Assembly (NCBI GenBank): GCA_013115125.1 | Contig: JABANN010000001.1 | Span: forward strand, 186,001 to 250,000 | Length of the DNA: 64,000 nt | DNA from: Perkinsus olseni | Taxonomy: Eukaryota; Perkinsozoa; Perkinsida | Direction: 5' to 3' | In this document: piece after piece, positions 1 to 11,600 of the stretch | How positions within the stretch are numbered: position 1 is the first letter of the stretch | Layout: each line of letters opens with the position of its first letter | The notes under the pieces: model-generated | Seen by the model: the letters and a program-made list of their open reading frames with translations, nothing else | The model's database searches: none | Told to the model about the DNA's origin: nothing | Translations under genes and position numbers: made by a program

Positions 1-319
1 TCTTTTAAACAGTGCATCACGATGATGAGCACTGTATGAAGCAGCAAGGTACCATTTCTTTGCATTCAATGATGATTGTTGTGGTTGAGTTAACAAAGCT
101 GAAGAAGCCGGCCCACTGAATCAAACTCACGACCTTCTGAACGACAGCCTGGGACACGACCCGCGAGACCAGCAACACGTACAACATCTTCTTGCGCGTC
201 TAATAACCGCTGACTATTCATAACGATGTACGACGAGACCTTCCAAAATGACGCGTGCTTCTCGCCTTATACACCCACACCTCTCCGAAATACAAGCGGC
301 ATGAGAATGGATGGAGCAT
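1..319. other. Window start, no gene seen
   Basis: I see no convincing coding exon, RNA gene or repeat here. The stretch lies 3' of the minus-strand glycosyltransferase gene and probably holds its 3' UTR or a downstream intergenic spacer. Confidence 0.4.
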
Positions 320-2126
320 TCAGAGAATACAGGCCCTGTTCGGCTTCCCGTCTACTTCTATAAACACGACGTGTTGATGATAGCAAACAAGAAGCGGTGG
401 AGGGCAGGTGTGGCGAGCTACACTGCCCATTGCATGCCGCAGAGAAAAGTCGTGTACTGACTTGCGGTGTTCGTGGATGGTCGAGCAGGCCTCGCCCTGA
501 ATTTCCAACGGCAACTCGGCGAAGGTCCGAATATCTTGCCAGTTCTTGCCCGGTCCAGCAAAGTGGTAGATATAAGCGTCGCCGATCTCCGAGAGGTTTT
601 GCGTGGTGATCACGTAGTTTATGTCGTTCTCGACGGGATTCACGAAACCGAAAATCGCGGACTGCCGAAAACCAGCCGGCCCGAAGAGCTCCTCAGCAGC
701 CTCCCACCAGCACATCGAGTAGGCCGCTACACCTGAGAGGGCAGACAGGAAGGGCCTTCAGGAAAGGCAGGGACGTCTGACAGCAGTGTTTAGATATTAA
801 ACGCTTAAGACTACGCCGCGCTGAAAATACTCACAAAATCGGGAAACTCCGCCCTTGGTTTTTCCGACAGACTTGTAACAGGCCTCAGAGAGTTGCACAT
901 GCACCGAACAGGTTCATTCTAAGGAAGACCGCCATACTGGGCCCCAACTCACTGTGGTCGCCATTGGCCCCAGGAAGTGCGTACTCGACGCAGCTCGAGT
1001 CGTAGGTGTGCAGCGGCCCCGTCGTTGTGTCGTCGGCGAACTCAAGTATCGTCTCATCGAAAGCCGCTTGGTCATGATGGGCTGTCTGCATCCAGGCCAT
1101 CTTGTCGAGCAGGGAATCCAGGAACGCCAGGCCGGATGGAGTTCCCCGAATAGCCACGACGCCGTTATTGAGCGTCCCCGGCGGAAGAACGTCGCGTATG
1201 ATGACGTGTTGCGTAGCGAAAGTTGTGAAGATGTACTGTGCGAAATCGAAGTCCCAGAAGGCGAGGTTGAGGACAGTATCAGCGTCCACAACAAAAAGGA
1301 GGTCGAAGTCTGGCAAGTGTGCCTGCACGGAACGATGGACAGGGGACTCTCAGTTTTGTAGCATCACTTTCGCCCTGATCCATCGGAGCCAGTTCGGATG
1401 GCGGTACTCTCGCCTCAGTAACCACTGATCAGTATCCAGTACGAACTCGATGGCCCATCGCCGGCACCAGCACCGCCATAAGGTTATGGTGGGCTGGGCG
1501 AGGTCCAGCATGTCAGCGGTCACGGCAATGAGTAGCCCAACACGCTCTGATCGCTCTACGGTAGAGTTCACCTCCACGCGGCCCCTCAGCTGGCGCTCTC
1601 TCAATCGGAAGTTTGCGCAGTATGCCTTCCTGCTCAGCACAACTTCGTTGATTACCGATTCGTTAACAGCTGCATGATCGCCTCCGAAATTTCGCAGCAG
1701 CTCGTGAGCGCGAACCCCGAGCAGGACGCTCTTCGTGCAGTCGTGCATATCGAGTATGTAAGTATTGGTTGCATAGATTGCCAAAGCCAAGGCACACGCT
1801 TCCGCACAGGTTCGACACCGGCTAGCGGCATCTTCTTCGAACCCGAAAGGCGCAAGGATCTCCGCTGTTTGCTGACATCTCGGAGAGGCTTCATAGAACT
1901 CGTGAGAGCATTCCCCCAGGAAATGAGCGCTGGTCTGATGTACCGTATGTGGCCCGAGGGCACCTCCCAGGGAATCGCTATGGCACGATGCTGCAGACCG
2001 TTGCAGGAGATGGAAAAGGGAAATCAATACGACGATGTAGCGGATAGTGTTGGAAGAACGAAGGCCGAGTTGGCACCGGGGAGGGGCGAATAAGGCCCTT
2101 GATGCAGCCCGAACGCAAGCTCGCAT
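320..2126 (-). CDS. Putative type II membrane glycosyltransferase (GT34/GMA12-like fold), multi-exon
   Basis: The N-terminal exon (ATG at 2126) has a short cytosolic segment and one hydrophobic stretch, TIRYIVVLISLFHLL, followed by a cysteine-rich luminal region: a type II Golgi topology. It joins the next exon through a 45-nt GT-AG intron (about 1329-1373 on the minus strand), giving RWIRAK-AHLPDFDLLFVVDADT. This is the DxD-type motif (VVDADT) of nucleotide-sugar transferases. Further on are NNGVVAIRGTPSG and the acceptor-pocket-like HHDQAAFDE, as in galactosyl/mannosyltransferases of the GMA12/MNN10 group. The last exon (about 320-735) carries YHFAGPGKNW, matching the H-x-x-G-x-G-K-x-W signature near the end of such enzymes. 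The intron(s) between about 740 and 890 are not resolved. Likely role (inference): glycan extension in the Golgi. Donor and acceptor sugars cannot be told from sequence. Confidence 0.7.
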
Positions 2127-2642
2127 TGATGCACTCCAATGATGCTATGCAGTCCGCAGTATTATACAGCACTGCAAGGAGATGATCCACTCCGCGTATT
2201 CGAAGCCTTCTAACGAGGAGTTGCCAAGTGATGGTCAACTATAACTACGTAGTATCCGGTTAAAATCGCTTCAACTAAGAGCGCCAGGTCCCGCAATTTC
2301 GAGAGCCCCGTCAAACTCTCTCTTCTGCATAGCAACCCATTTGGAGCCTTTGCCAATGAAGAAAGTTTCATAACCTGGAAGCACCTTCGCGGAGCATTCA
2401 ATCCCCCCCAAACTCCGCTCGATTATTGAGCCCGGACAAACACTTATCCGAAGAAGAATTTCCTCCCGAATGACTCTGTCGATTCTCATCCCGACATCGC
2501 ACCCCTCACTTGCCCCCCCCCTCTATGGCTGGTTAACACAACACCCTACTGTTCGGATAGAATTGCATTTGGCAACGGCAGCAAGAGTATAAAGTTGTTA
2601 CTTAGGCTACTGCGATGGCACCTCGAGGGTGGTAATAATGCT

Positions 2643-3414
2643 CTACGTCATCAGCTGAGGAACGGAAAAGTTGGTAACCTGATCCTCGCACTTGCCACCA
2701 TAACGAGCTTCGAGCACATCAGCGGGTATAGTCTTCAAAAGGGCCTCTTCGAAGCCACTATGAAAGATCTCTATCTTCTTAGTAGTAGTGGGGTCCAACA
2801 GTCGCATCACTAGCTTAGCAAAAGTGTACATCATTCTAGGCATATTGACGACATACATGTGGCCGAGGCGAGCGCAGTACATCGTCTGCATGATACTCAT
2901 AACGGGGCTCATCATACTGATGGGAAACGCCCATGCCGAACAGCCTTGGAAGTCCACAAGACAGGTCTGCTGCTCTACGTGCAGGGGACAGGTTAACTGC
3001 TGCTCGAGTACCTCCAACTGGTAGATCGACGCCTTGGCGCAATCGTCAGAGGAAAGATTCTCAGTGATATAAATACCTGGCCGAACTACTAAAATCGGTC
3101 TGAGGTATTTGTCACGACCGTGCCAGTAGATTACACCCGTCTCAATGGTGGGTTTGACCTCCGATAAACTGAGTATCCGAGTTTCCTTGCACGCCCTCAG
3201 CTTGTACAGGTCCTCGGTCGTCTTCCGTACGTCCCAATGGTTGCCTTGCAACAGCCTCAGTATGTGAGACCGTTCAAGACCAGATCCCTCCAGTGGATCA
3301 GTGATAGAGTTGTCTGTCCAGTAGTCCTTGAGTTCAGTCAACTTGTCAGTTTCGAATTCAGTGAGGCACAAGCCCTCCTCTTCCAACGTAGAACCGAAGA
3401 ATATCCGCTGCTGG
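2643..3414 (-). CDS. Sec14/CRAL-TRIO domain lipid-binding protein (5' end incomplete)
   Basis: The open exon encodes an N-terminal helical part with RSHILRLLQGNHWDVRKTTED, typical of the CRAL-TRIO N domain (a leucine-rich helix before the lipid pocket). It is followed by a Sec14-like lipid-binding lobe: GVIYWHGRDKYLRPILVVRPG, then VDFQGCSAWAF, then YVVNMPRMMYTFAKLVMRLLDPTTTKKI. These correspond to the conserved R-P, D-x-x-G and N-x-P ... K-P-F/L-x-x-x-T-x-x-K-I blocks of the family. About 250 residues are visible, the usual size of the core. The first ATG is not obvious: the frame stays open upstream to a probable 3' splice site near 3414, so at least one short 5' exon is missing. Expected role: binding or exchange of phosphoinositides or other lipids at membranes. 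The ligand is unknown. Confidence 0.75.
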
Positions 3415-3575
3415 CTGGGGCCAGATCCCTCGACTAGCGACGGTGGTATCTAAGGTTGAACATGAGCTCGGACGGACTCAAAAGATTCCTCAGTACGGTT
3501 CTATGACACTAATACAGCGAAGAGAGTAAGTAGAACAGGGCGCCATACGACAGTGCGCCAAGAGTTTCCGAGGTC

Positions 3576-3983
3576 TTATTGGTAAAAGCCCTGCACTACA
3601 TAGTCTTCCACCCCTTCAGGGAGGAGCTTTCCTTCATTTCCTTCACTCCCTTGCTGCTGCTGCTGCTGCTGCTGGTCATCGTCGTCTATGAAGGAGTCTA
3701 GCTCAGCCAGTTGCGCCACGTCCGGGGTCAAACATGTGTAGTATTCCGATATGTCAGACGAGGAGTCCGCTATCGAATCGAGGTCCTCCGAGGAAGAAGA
3801 ATGGGAGGGCTGCCAGGAGTCCTGGTCACGCCGCCAGAATCGGCTTCTACTGGCCTTCCGCCGCCCTCGGAAGGAGCGACCACTGCGAATGCGGAAGTGC
3901 AGCACCGCGGGGACTACCCGGACGATGTCGTGAAGGACGGTGGTGACGTTGTCGAGGACGGGGACTTGTCTTCGTTTTTTCAT
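3576..3983 (-). CDS. Hypothetical acidic protein with polyglutamine tract
   Basis: Starting at the ATG at 3983 (MKKRRQVPVLDN) the reading frame gives about 135 residues. It has a basic N-terminal third (repeated R/K, including RSGRSFRGRRKASRSRFWRR), then a serine/aspartate-rich segment, then DDDD followed by eight glutamines encoded by a pure CAG run, and a short acidic tail. An upstream in-frame ATG at 4073 would add a cysteine-rich stretch that merely translates a second GCA/GCT run, so I prefer the downstream start. No family is recognised. The basic-then-acidic layout would suit a nucleic-acid or chromatin-associated protein, but that is a guess. Confidence 0.4.
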   Translation of the reverse strand: MKKRRQVPVLDNVTTVLHDIVRVVPAVLHFRIRSGRSFRGRRKASRSRFWRRDQDSWQPSHSSSSEDLDSIADSSSDISEYYTCLTPDVAQLAELDSFIDDDDQQQQQQQQGSEGNEGKLLPEGVEDYVVQGFYQ

Positions 3984-4083
3984 ACTCGATATCATTAGAA
4001 AACACCTAAGACGACCATGATAATACAAACAGCAGCAGCAGCAACGGCAGCAGGGGTAACTGCGCCCATCCACCGGCCCACAG

Positions 4084-5250
4084 CAAATCAGGCCGGGTGG
4101 TAGTATCCCAAACTCAACAGCCCGTGATAGTCAGATTCAAGACAGTTCGAAACAAGTACGCCATGAGCGGTCTAGTCGTGCTCGGTCGGCGGGGGAATTG
4201 CTGTGAACAACATCAGGGAAGAAAAGAAGAAAAGTAGGCAACGTTACTAATGATTGAATTACTGCAGACTGATAACGATGAGGACAAATGAGAAGATACT
4301 CAACCGTATAGCTGCTGTGTAAAGCCGACTACGATGAAATCTTCGAGATCACATCAGCAACCTGACAAAATCCGGTCGAAGTCGGCGAAAGGTTGCCGAG
4401 GTCTCCGAGATTGGCATATTTTGGAGTGTCATAGTGGGGAGGGAGTAACGCCTGCGGGCTCAGCACTTCGCAGGCGCCAAGGCACGAACAAGGTGGAGCT
4501 GATTGGCAACCGTTTCGAGAACGAGACTAGGGATCATAATCCAGGGCTATTATCCTGAGAGTCACATGGGTGCACAGGCAAGCTGCTTGCCGCAAGCATG
4601 ACTGCCATGAGCGAGTTAGTCGCTTGCGAAATTGGTTAGCGACAAGAATGTCAATGTTAAGTCCACGTTCGACGAGGGTTGAATTATCACATGCAAGAAT
4701 GACAGTATCACAACCAAGTTTGACAATAGACGGGTGCCGATCGACAGACGCCCGTCCAAGTTTGAAAGAACTTACGGAATCATCGTTCATGGCTCGAGAT
4801 GCTCCGAAAGTTGACTTTTCCGCGGAGACCTACCTCCGACCTATGATGCTTTGGAATCCCAGACAGGACCCAGGGGCGTACTGTCTATGACAGGCTGCCA
4901 CCATCACTGTCCTCAGTCGGTGGGGACCCGCACCACCACTGAGTTCTCCTTCTTCACCACCGAAACGGTTCTGTCAAAAATTTTACCAAGATGGCCAAAA
5001 CTTGCAATCTTGAGTTTCCTCAACGCTCATGAACATCAAAGTGCATAATTTACTTACTTGTTAAGTCTCTTCTCATTTCCGTGAGCCGCCGCAGTCGATT
5101 GAAGGAAGAACTCCACTGTGGCCCGTAGTAGCCCTCGATGGCGGTGTCCTACTGCTATTCCCTTTCATGATGGCTTCGATACGTAGGAGTTACGATTGTT
5201 ATGGTATGAGTGTATTGCAGTAGTTGTACAGCATTAGCATTGACGTGAAA
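4084..5250. other. Intergenic stretch without a supported gene
   Basis: Open frames here (for example around 4334-4558 and 4570-4890) look like chance frames: no domain, poor compositional coherence and no flanking splice pattern. I see no tRNA-like or repeat structure until the hairpin cluster at 5251. Confidence 0.4.
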
Positions 5251-5438
5251 GCCCAGTCGTTTCGAACGACTGGGCTGCGGGACATGGCGAAGTATCGCCA
5301 TGGAGCATGGCGATACTTTGCCTTACAGGAACTGCGCTAGTTCCTTACTAGCGCTAAGTATCAGTAGACCATATTGACAAAGGCCCAACAGAGCAGCTTC
5401 TGCTGCTACCCTAGAGGGTGCCTGACAAGAGGCGCACC
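5251..5438. other. Cluster of strong hairpins with competing arms (possible structured RNA or regulatory element)
   Basis: Five inverted repeats follow each other. (1) 5251-5275: 11-bp perfect stem, loop TCG. (2) 5286-5322: 17-bp stem with one G-U pair and 3-nt loop. (3) 5334-5354: 8-bp perfect stem, loop TCCTT. (4) 5392-5407: AGCAGC/GCTGCT with 4-nt loop. (5) 5417-5438: GGTGC/GCACC. In (2) the middle arm 5295-5302 can also pair with the earlier 5283-5290 (CATGGCGA/TCGCCATG). In (3) the segment 5328-5344 forms an alternative GGAACT/AGTTCC hairpin. The block sits about 190 bp upstream of the HECT ligase ATG, so it could be a 5' UTR or promoter element, a small ncRNA gene or a decayed foldback element. 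The sequence does not tell which. Confidence 0.5.
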
Positions 5439-5628
5439 TTACGGTTGGATTCGACCCACTGGGTGACAACTATGCGCGGTTTGTCGTCGCTGTGGGCGTT
5501 CGTATAAAAGGCAGAGGATAGCGGTAGTGACTAGGCTGTGCCGAACTGAACTGGGTTGAGGAAGTTCGGTATCTTATGTTGAAGCTTGAGTTGGGCAGAA
5601 AGAATGATTCCTCTCTTCAGTTGTGTAG

Positions 5629-8600
5629 ATGTCTCAAAGGCCGTCTGCCAACTCCCGGCGTACTAAAAAACAGCGACAGCAACCACCGTCAACACCTTCA
5701 GTCCTTCCTCCTTCTGCAAGCTTCCCACAGCAACCTAGCAACAACAACAGCACAGCAGCAGCTCTTCCGCAGAGTCGCCGCTCTCTTCGTCGTAGTAGTA
5801 CCAGTAGCATCTCTTCTACCGCCTCTGCAGCAGCAGCAGAGAAGAGGTTACTACAAAACTCACCTGTCTCGAAGGTAGTAGGCCCTCTCAGAAAGTCGTA
5901 CGATTCTTTTTCCCTTCCCGGAATTCAGTGTTTGTCAGTCCTCTGGGTCGTCGGCTCCTTCGCCTAGGAAGCGCATCCAGAAGGCTTCTCAACAGTCAAA
6001 AAAAAGCGGCTCGCCAGTCGGTGGAGAGAAGGCACGCGCCCTTCCAAAAGGGAAGCGAGGTGATGTCACTATCATGTCGTTTTTTGGTAATTTTACGGAA
6101 ATTTTTAGTGTCAAAAAAGCGCAAAAGCGAACACATTTCCGAGAGTACGGAAGGCAAAGCAGGGAAGGTTATGAAGAGGGAGAGCGAGGCCAGCAGAGAC
6201 ACTGCTGCTGAGGAGTCGTCCCTGCATCCGGAAACGCCTACTGATATGGGAGTGTCGGATACCCCGGACGCGAGGCCCGACCGAAACAGTGCGAGGATCG
6301 ATATGGGTAGTTGTGAGGTTGGTAGTGAGGGTAGCGTCAGTGTTGGCGCGGTTCAGGTGCTTTGGGGACCTTCCTGAGGCAGGTGGGGGGCAATGAGGAC
6401 TCGGAGAAGGATACTAGCAGGCATGCACAGGGTAGGCGTTGAGGGGGACGAGTAGGGGAAGATGTGATATTGTTGCAGACGATGATATTGATGGTGGAAT
6501 GCGAGGGGCTTCATCATCTTCATCATCCTTCCCCGAAGGTCTGGCCTTCTTGATGTCGGCGGTCTCCAGCGGGGGACTCATGCAGAGTAGTACTCCACGG
6601 GAGGGCTCGGGTAGCATCGATGGCTGTGTTGGCGTTGATAGGGTGAATGTTTCTCGTCGGGGCAAGCGGGATACGCCTCTTTGCTGGAACTGCACCAGGG
6701 ATTGTCTTTTGACTCGCGAAAAGGCGGAAAGTTCTGACAATGAGTATCGTCGCATTGTCGTCAGGGATCACCTCCGATTTGAAGGCTGATGACTCCATAA
6801 GAGTGATAGCGGCGCTTACTGAGCTCAACGATGTCCTTAATATGTCTGGGGAGGAGATCGCCCTCGGATTCCCCGTGGAAACTGCGGTAGTCTCGCTGCT
6901 GCTGCTGGCTAGGTTGGAGTGGATGAGGTTGGACTGTTCGCTAGGTACCCCTGTTGGTAAAGCATGTCGAGAAGGACGATCCTCAGGATGAGGGCGATGA
7001 CCCCGACACACGGAGACTTCTTGCTACTAGATGTAGTACCGTAGTATCTTAGGTTCACTCGCGTCTTTCGTAAGATAGGCTCTCTTAGAGCTTCTTTCCC
7101 ATGCTCATGTCCTCCCTTAGGGCTGGAAATTGTAAGTGTGGCATAGGTATCTACAGCCTACTGGATATCCTCCCTTCTGCAACGGCCAGAGTGTTGGCCA
7201 ACTCCGAAAGGGGTCTCACGACTCTGTGTGACAAGCTGCGCTCGATCACCAACATCGACCTGGCCGAGCAGTGTATTAGGGTAAGGGCGACGGACCTTAT
7301 CCGTCATGGGAGGGTTTCTTTGGCGTAGGTATTGTACCGCTTGTCCAGTGAGCAACCAACGGCGTTGTTTTGCGCAGGGGGTGTGGAGGCCCTCCTGCAG
7401 TGTATGGACTTCTTCACCACCTACTGCCAGGACCAGGCCCTGAGTGCTGTTAAGAATATGGTATCATACAGGGATTCGGGTCTGGTATTGAGCTCCTTGC
7501 TGCTTTCACTTGAGCGTGATTTATTATGCACGGGTGTAGCACGGGGATTAGCGCTGATCAATCCTCGCAGGACCGCTCCTTGGGAGCAACAACTTGTTCT
7601 CAACTTAGATGAATTGAGGGAATTGTGGTACCGTTATGGATCGGATGATAAGGATTATCATCAATAATCACGATTAAAGGGTTGAGTACGATGATCTTAT
7701 TTGGTAGGTGCGGATGGCCCGAGTGGACCCCGAGAAGTGGGAGAAGTACCTGGTGGAACCTCCATGCTGTCTTAACCAGCTCACAGCTGTTCTTGGGCAT
7801 GCGGATACGAACATGCAGGCCAGGGCTGCAGAGACATGGAAAGGCATGCTCAACAATCTGCCTAGGGTGAGAAGCCGCTGTCCACGATGGAGCGCCTCAT
7901 CCAGACCACAGTATTTTCTCTAGCACGTTCCCTTTCGGCATTTCATCGTGTCTGGCTCATCTCGCGCGATGCTCTCTCGAGTGAAGAATCCCGACTATTA
8001 GTTTCGGATGGAATTGTGGCGCAGCGGCGTGCTTTACAGGTGTATTCCACGCCCGCCGCATCCTCGCCCGCTTCGTCGGCTCCCTCGTCCCCTCGGATGA
8101 CAGCAGCGGCCTCGTCCAGCTCGGCGATGGGGAGGATGCTCAATCGGTTTCGGAGCAACTCGAGGATCCTAGCGGGTGCTGAGCAGAGAGACGTAAGAAA
8201 GGAGGAACCTACAAGTGGTGAGAGTAGAGGTAAGCGTCACGCGCCACGAAATTGGTCTTCTTCACTCTCGGTATTGTAGTTTCGTCCAAGGCTCTGAGTC
8301 GAGGCGCGGAGAAGCTGATGGGAGAAAACGGAGAGAGGCTGAAGCAGATGATCGAGCGTGCTCAGCAAGAGTTGGACCATCCTAGCTCTACACGTGCGGA
8401 TACACAATTTTGTGGCGCGCGAGAATTTGTTATTGGTGTATGGTCAGGGACATCGACCGGGGTTGTTACTGACCTTCTGGCCTGCATAGCAACAGTCGTG
8501 GCCTGTTCTGATAAGTTGGCGGCGATGGCTATGCAGCAGCAGTCGATGCAGGTGCTCTTGGATAAGCTGCTTGCTGATGGTAGTACTAGTAGTGTTATGC

Positions 8601-11600
8601 ATGCTACGAAGGGGTTACACTGTTGGGGGTAGGTGACGTAGCAGAGGAGCTGAGCAGGCAGGCATTGAAGACGGCAGAGGCCTTGCTGCCTCCGGTGAGG
8701 TTGGATCCATCCAAGGCTGGGGCGACGAAGAAGATTGATGTGTTCAAGGTGGGTTGAGGGGCCAGTCGAGAGTACCGCTACCTGCACTATCGGTCGGACA
8801 ACTCCCTGTGGTCGTAGGAAATTTCTCCCGCATCATCCGGTGGGGTCGTCTTTGCTTCGCGTGTCTTGCCGTAGTCGTCTTCGCTCGTTCACTCATGTAC
8901 CGGTGTATGGGCTTCTCACCAGGTTCTGCGCTTGTCGGGGGAATCCTCGCGACAAGGCAAGACGAAGAGTGCTGTGTCCCCACAGCATGCAGGTCGCAGC
9001 GTTCCACGAGAGCTCCTTGTCAAACTACTGACGGGAGCGGTAGCGTGCGCAGCAGCAGCAGCCGACCAGCAGGACTCGGTAGAGGACCGCCGCGAGATGG
9101 TATTTTAGAAGCACTGCTCTCGTTTGTAGATGCAGTTGGTGCTGTCGGGGAGCATGTACGCGAGGCAGAGGGGGTGGAATTTGACAGCAACGCATCCGGA
9201 GCTCATCGATGGGGTTATCTCCTCCCTGGCGGACATTATGGACCAGCAGTGCAGCGCCCCGAGGTAGTCCTGGCTCTGGTCTGGGCCTTGTCGTCCTTCT
9301 GGGGAGGGATCTAACCGTCGGAGGGATGAGGCGATGGCTAGGGTGGGATCAACCCTGAGCTTCTGCTGCAATCCCGGAGCACGACTGAATCGCCTGCCTT
9401 TTTAGCACGCCGATAAGTGTTGTTCTAGGGCCGTTTTAGAAGCCTGGGGGAACCAGCTGTGTCTGGAGTTTGGCACAGTGTTGAGTCGTTGTATCGGCTG
9501 TGCAGGTACTCGCCCTCCCTACTGCTGGCATGCCTGCATACCATACTGTGTCTAACGCCTAAGGGGAAGAGCGTACAGATTACGCAGGACCTGGCATGCC
9601 GCTATGGGGTACGACTGGCTGGATTGTCTTGAGGACGTTTTCGACCACGCACACTCTACAGGGTTCTCTTGCTTTTTGAGCGTTCCTAGAAGTGACCTGG
9701 GCGATCGGGAGATTCACGCCTGGTTGGAAATCTTCCTGCGGTATAGCGAAACTGGTGTTAAGAGAGCCTCTGGCTTTTCCGCCGCAGCTTGGATTGAGAA
9801 AGTGTAATCCCCGTTTCAGGTCGTCAAATTGCTGCGGGAGATCCAGGAGTGGAAGGAGCCTGTTGATGCATCACCTCAACCTGCTGAGAATGCCAACGAC
9901 ATGACGACTAATGCGAGGAACGCCAGCGGTAGTAGACCTGTGCGCACTGATCACTAGCTGTATGGCTGCCCGCTCGCACCGGAAAGATTCGCTTCTCTAC
10001 AGAGATGCTGCCAGGTTCATCATCATCTCCACCATCATCTAGCATTCTTGTCACTTTGAGGAGGTCGTCTCGGAGTGGTTCGCTGAATGCTCCAGTCGAG
10101 CGCCACCCGAATGAAGCCAGCAATACCCCTCGTCAGGAGACGACTTTTGGCTGGCTAACGTTACTCAAGGTAGGGGCTACTTGGACGATAGCGTCCCTGC
10201 TGGGAGTGATGATGATGGAGTGACTCTCTTGGTGTCCTCGGGGCGTACCTGTACGAGGTTGGCCGCCCCGACGCTGGTCGAATTGTTTCAGGCGGAGGCT
10301 TCTCAAGCCTTGCGGATTCTTGATCGAGAGAAGGATGCTGGGGTATTGGCGAATAGACAGATGCCGTCAAGGTAGTGTATTTTAACGAAAGATTCACGGC
10401 CCAGCTGCTGGTGGTTACCATTTCTACAGTGTGCGCTGATCTTGTGATCTCAGGTCCGGCGAGGTGATGAACTTGGAAGCTTTCACTGCATTCGCGGCCT
10501 CCTCGTCTCTGCCGACTCCCTACGAGCTGCTTCAGTCGGGCATGCTGGAGGAGATGTGTGATTTCGTGGCGCGCGGTCATGAGGCTGATGAGATCAGGAA
10601 GGTGATGAAGGCTTTTGATTCCCGTTGGTGGTGGTGGAGGCTTCTGTGGCTTCTCAGGTTTTGGCGGAGAATCCTGAGTTTTATGAGCATATGGTCAAGT
10701 GCCTGGTATCGGCTATCGACAGGCATAGACTGTTGACCCTCGCTCTCAATCCGGGTAGGAGGGGACTTGCTTGGGCGTCCGGTGAAGAGAGTGTGAGTTT
10801 AGTTTCCGATGGTGGCATGGTCCTGCCTTCACCCTCGACGGGCCTCACCTCAAAGCGAGGGGGAATGGGCAGCCTGGGCCTGCAGCTCCTCGGCAAGCCT
10901 ATTAGACTGAAGTTGGAACACAAGAAGAAGGAAGCCGCTACGGCCGGCAAGGATGCGGATAAGGTAGAGTTGTAGGCGCAGCGCTCCCTCCCTTCATCAG
11001 CTGCCGGCTGCCTCCTCTCCTCGTTGCTGCCGTTATCGGTGTCTCGAGGGTTGCACCTCGCTGATCTTTCACACTGCTGGATGGCCTCCCCTCGCCGCCA
11101 TCAGCCCCTCTAGGTCCCACCCTGTGCCGTGGTGGGACGCAGTCCATTATCGCTGTTGATAGGGCTCCCAGTATGGGAGGGTTGTCTATACCACCTTTTT
11201 CCTGCATCAGAGCCAGCAACCCCCCCAGTCATCGTCCTCGTCCAGTACGGCCGGTGACACCATGAGGTCCCGGCTAAGACGCGCATTGTCGTTCCGATCG
11301 AAGGGAGGAGCGGAGAACTCCCCTAGGAGAGGTGAGGGTGACACGCACTGCCATCGGGGTTGCACTTGGGTTGCTTAGGTCATGGCGAGGGCGACCTGGC
11401 GTCGCTGATGCCGCCCAGTCTGATGGTTACGGTGGAGCCACTGGCGAGCATAGGAGCCGTCTGCGGGTAAGTGGTCGCTTGTGTCTAGGGATCGGCCTTC
11501 ATGACTTCTGTAGTTACATCCTGCAGCGGGTGAAGTTCATCCGACGGTGCCTGGGGCCGGGACATGGCGGCTCGAGTGAGTTCATAGAGGACCTGCTGCT

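Noticed and set aside
3650-3680. Cysteine-rich plus leucine/alanine readings of the CTG run
   Set aside because: Alternative-frame readings of a trinucleotide repeat. Only the CAG/Gln reading continues as a coherent protein.
5576-5878. ORF overlapping the first exon of the HECT ligase in another frame
   Set aside because: The 5629 frame is S/R/Q-rich, ends at a plausible donor and leads into the ligase exons; the alternative frame leads nowhere.
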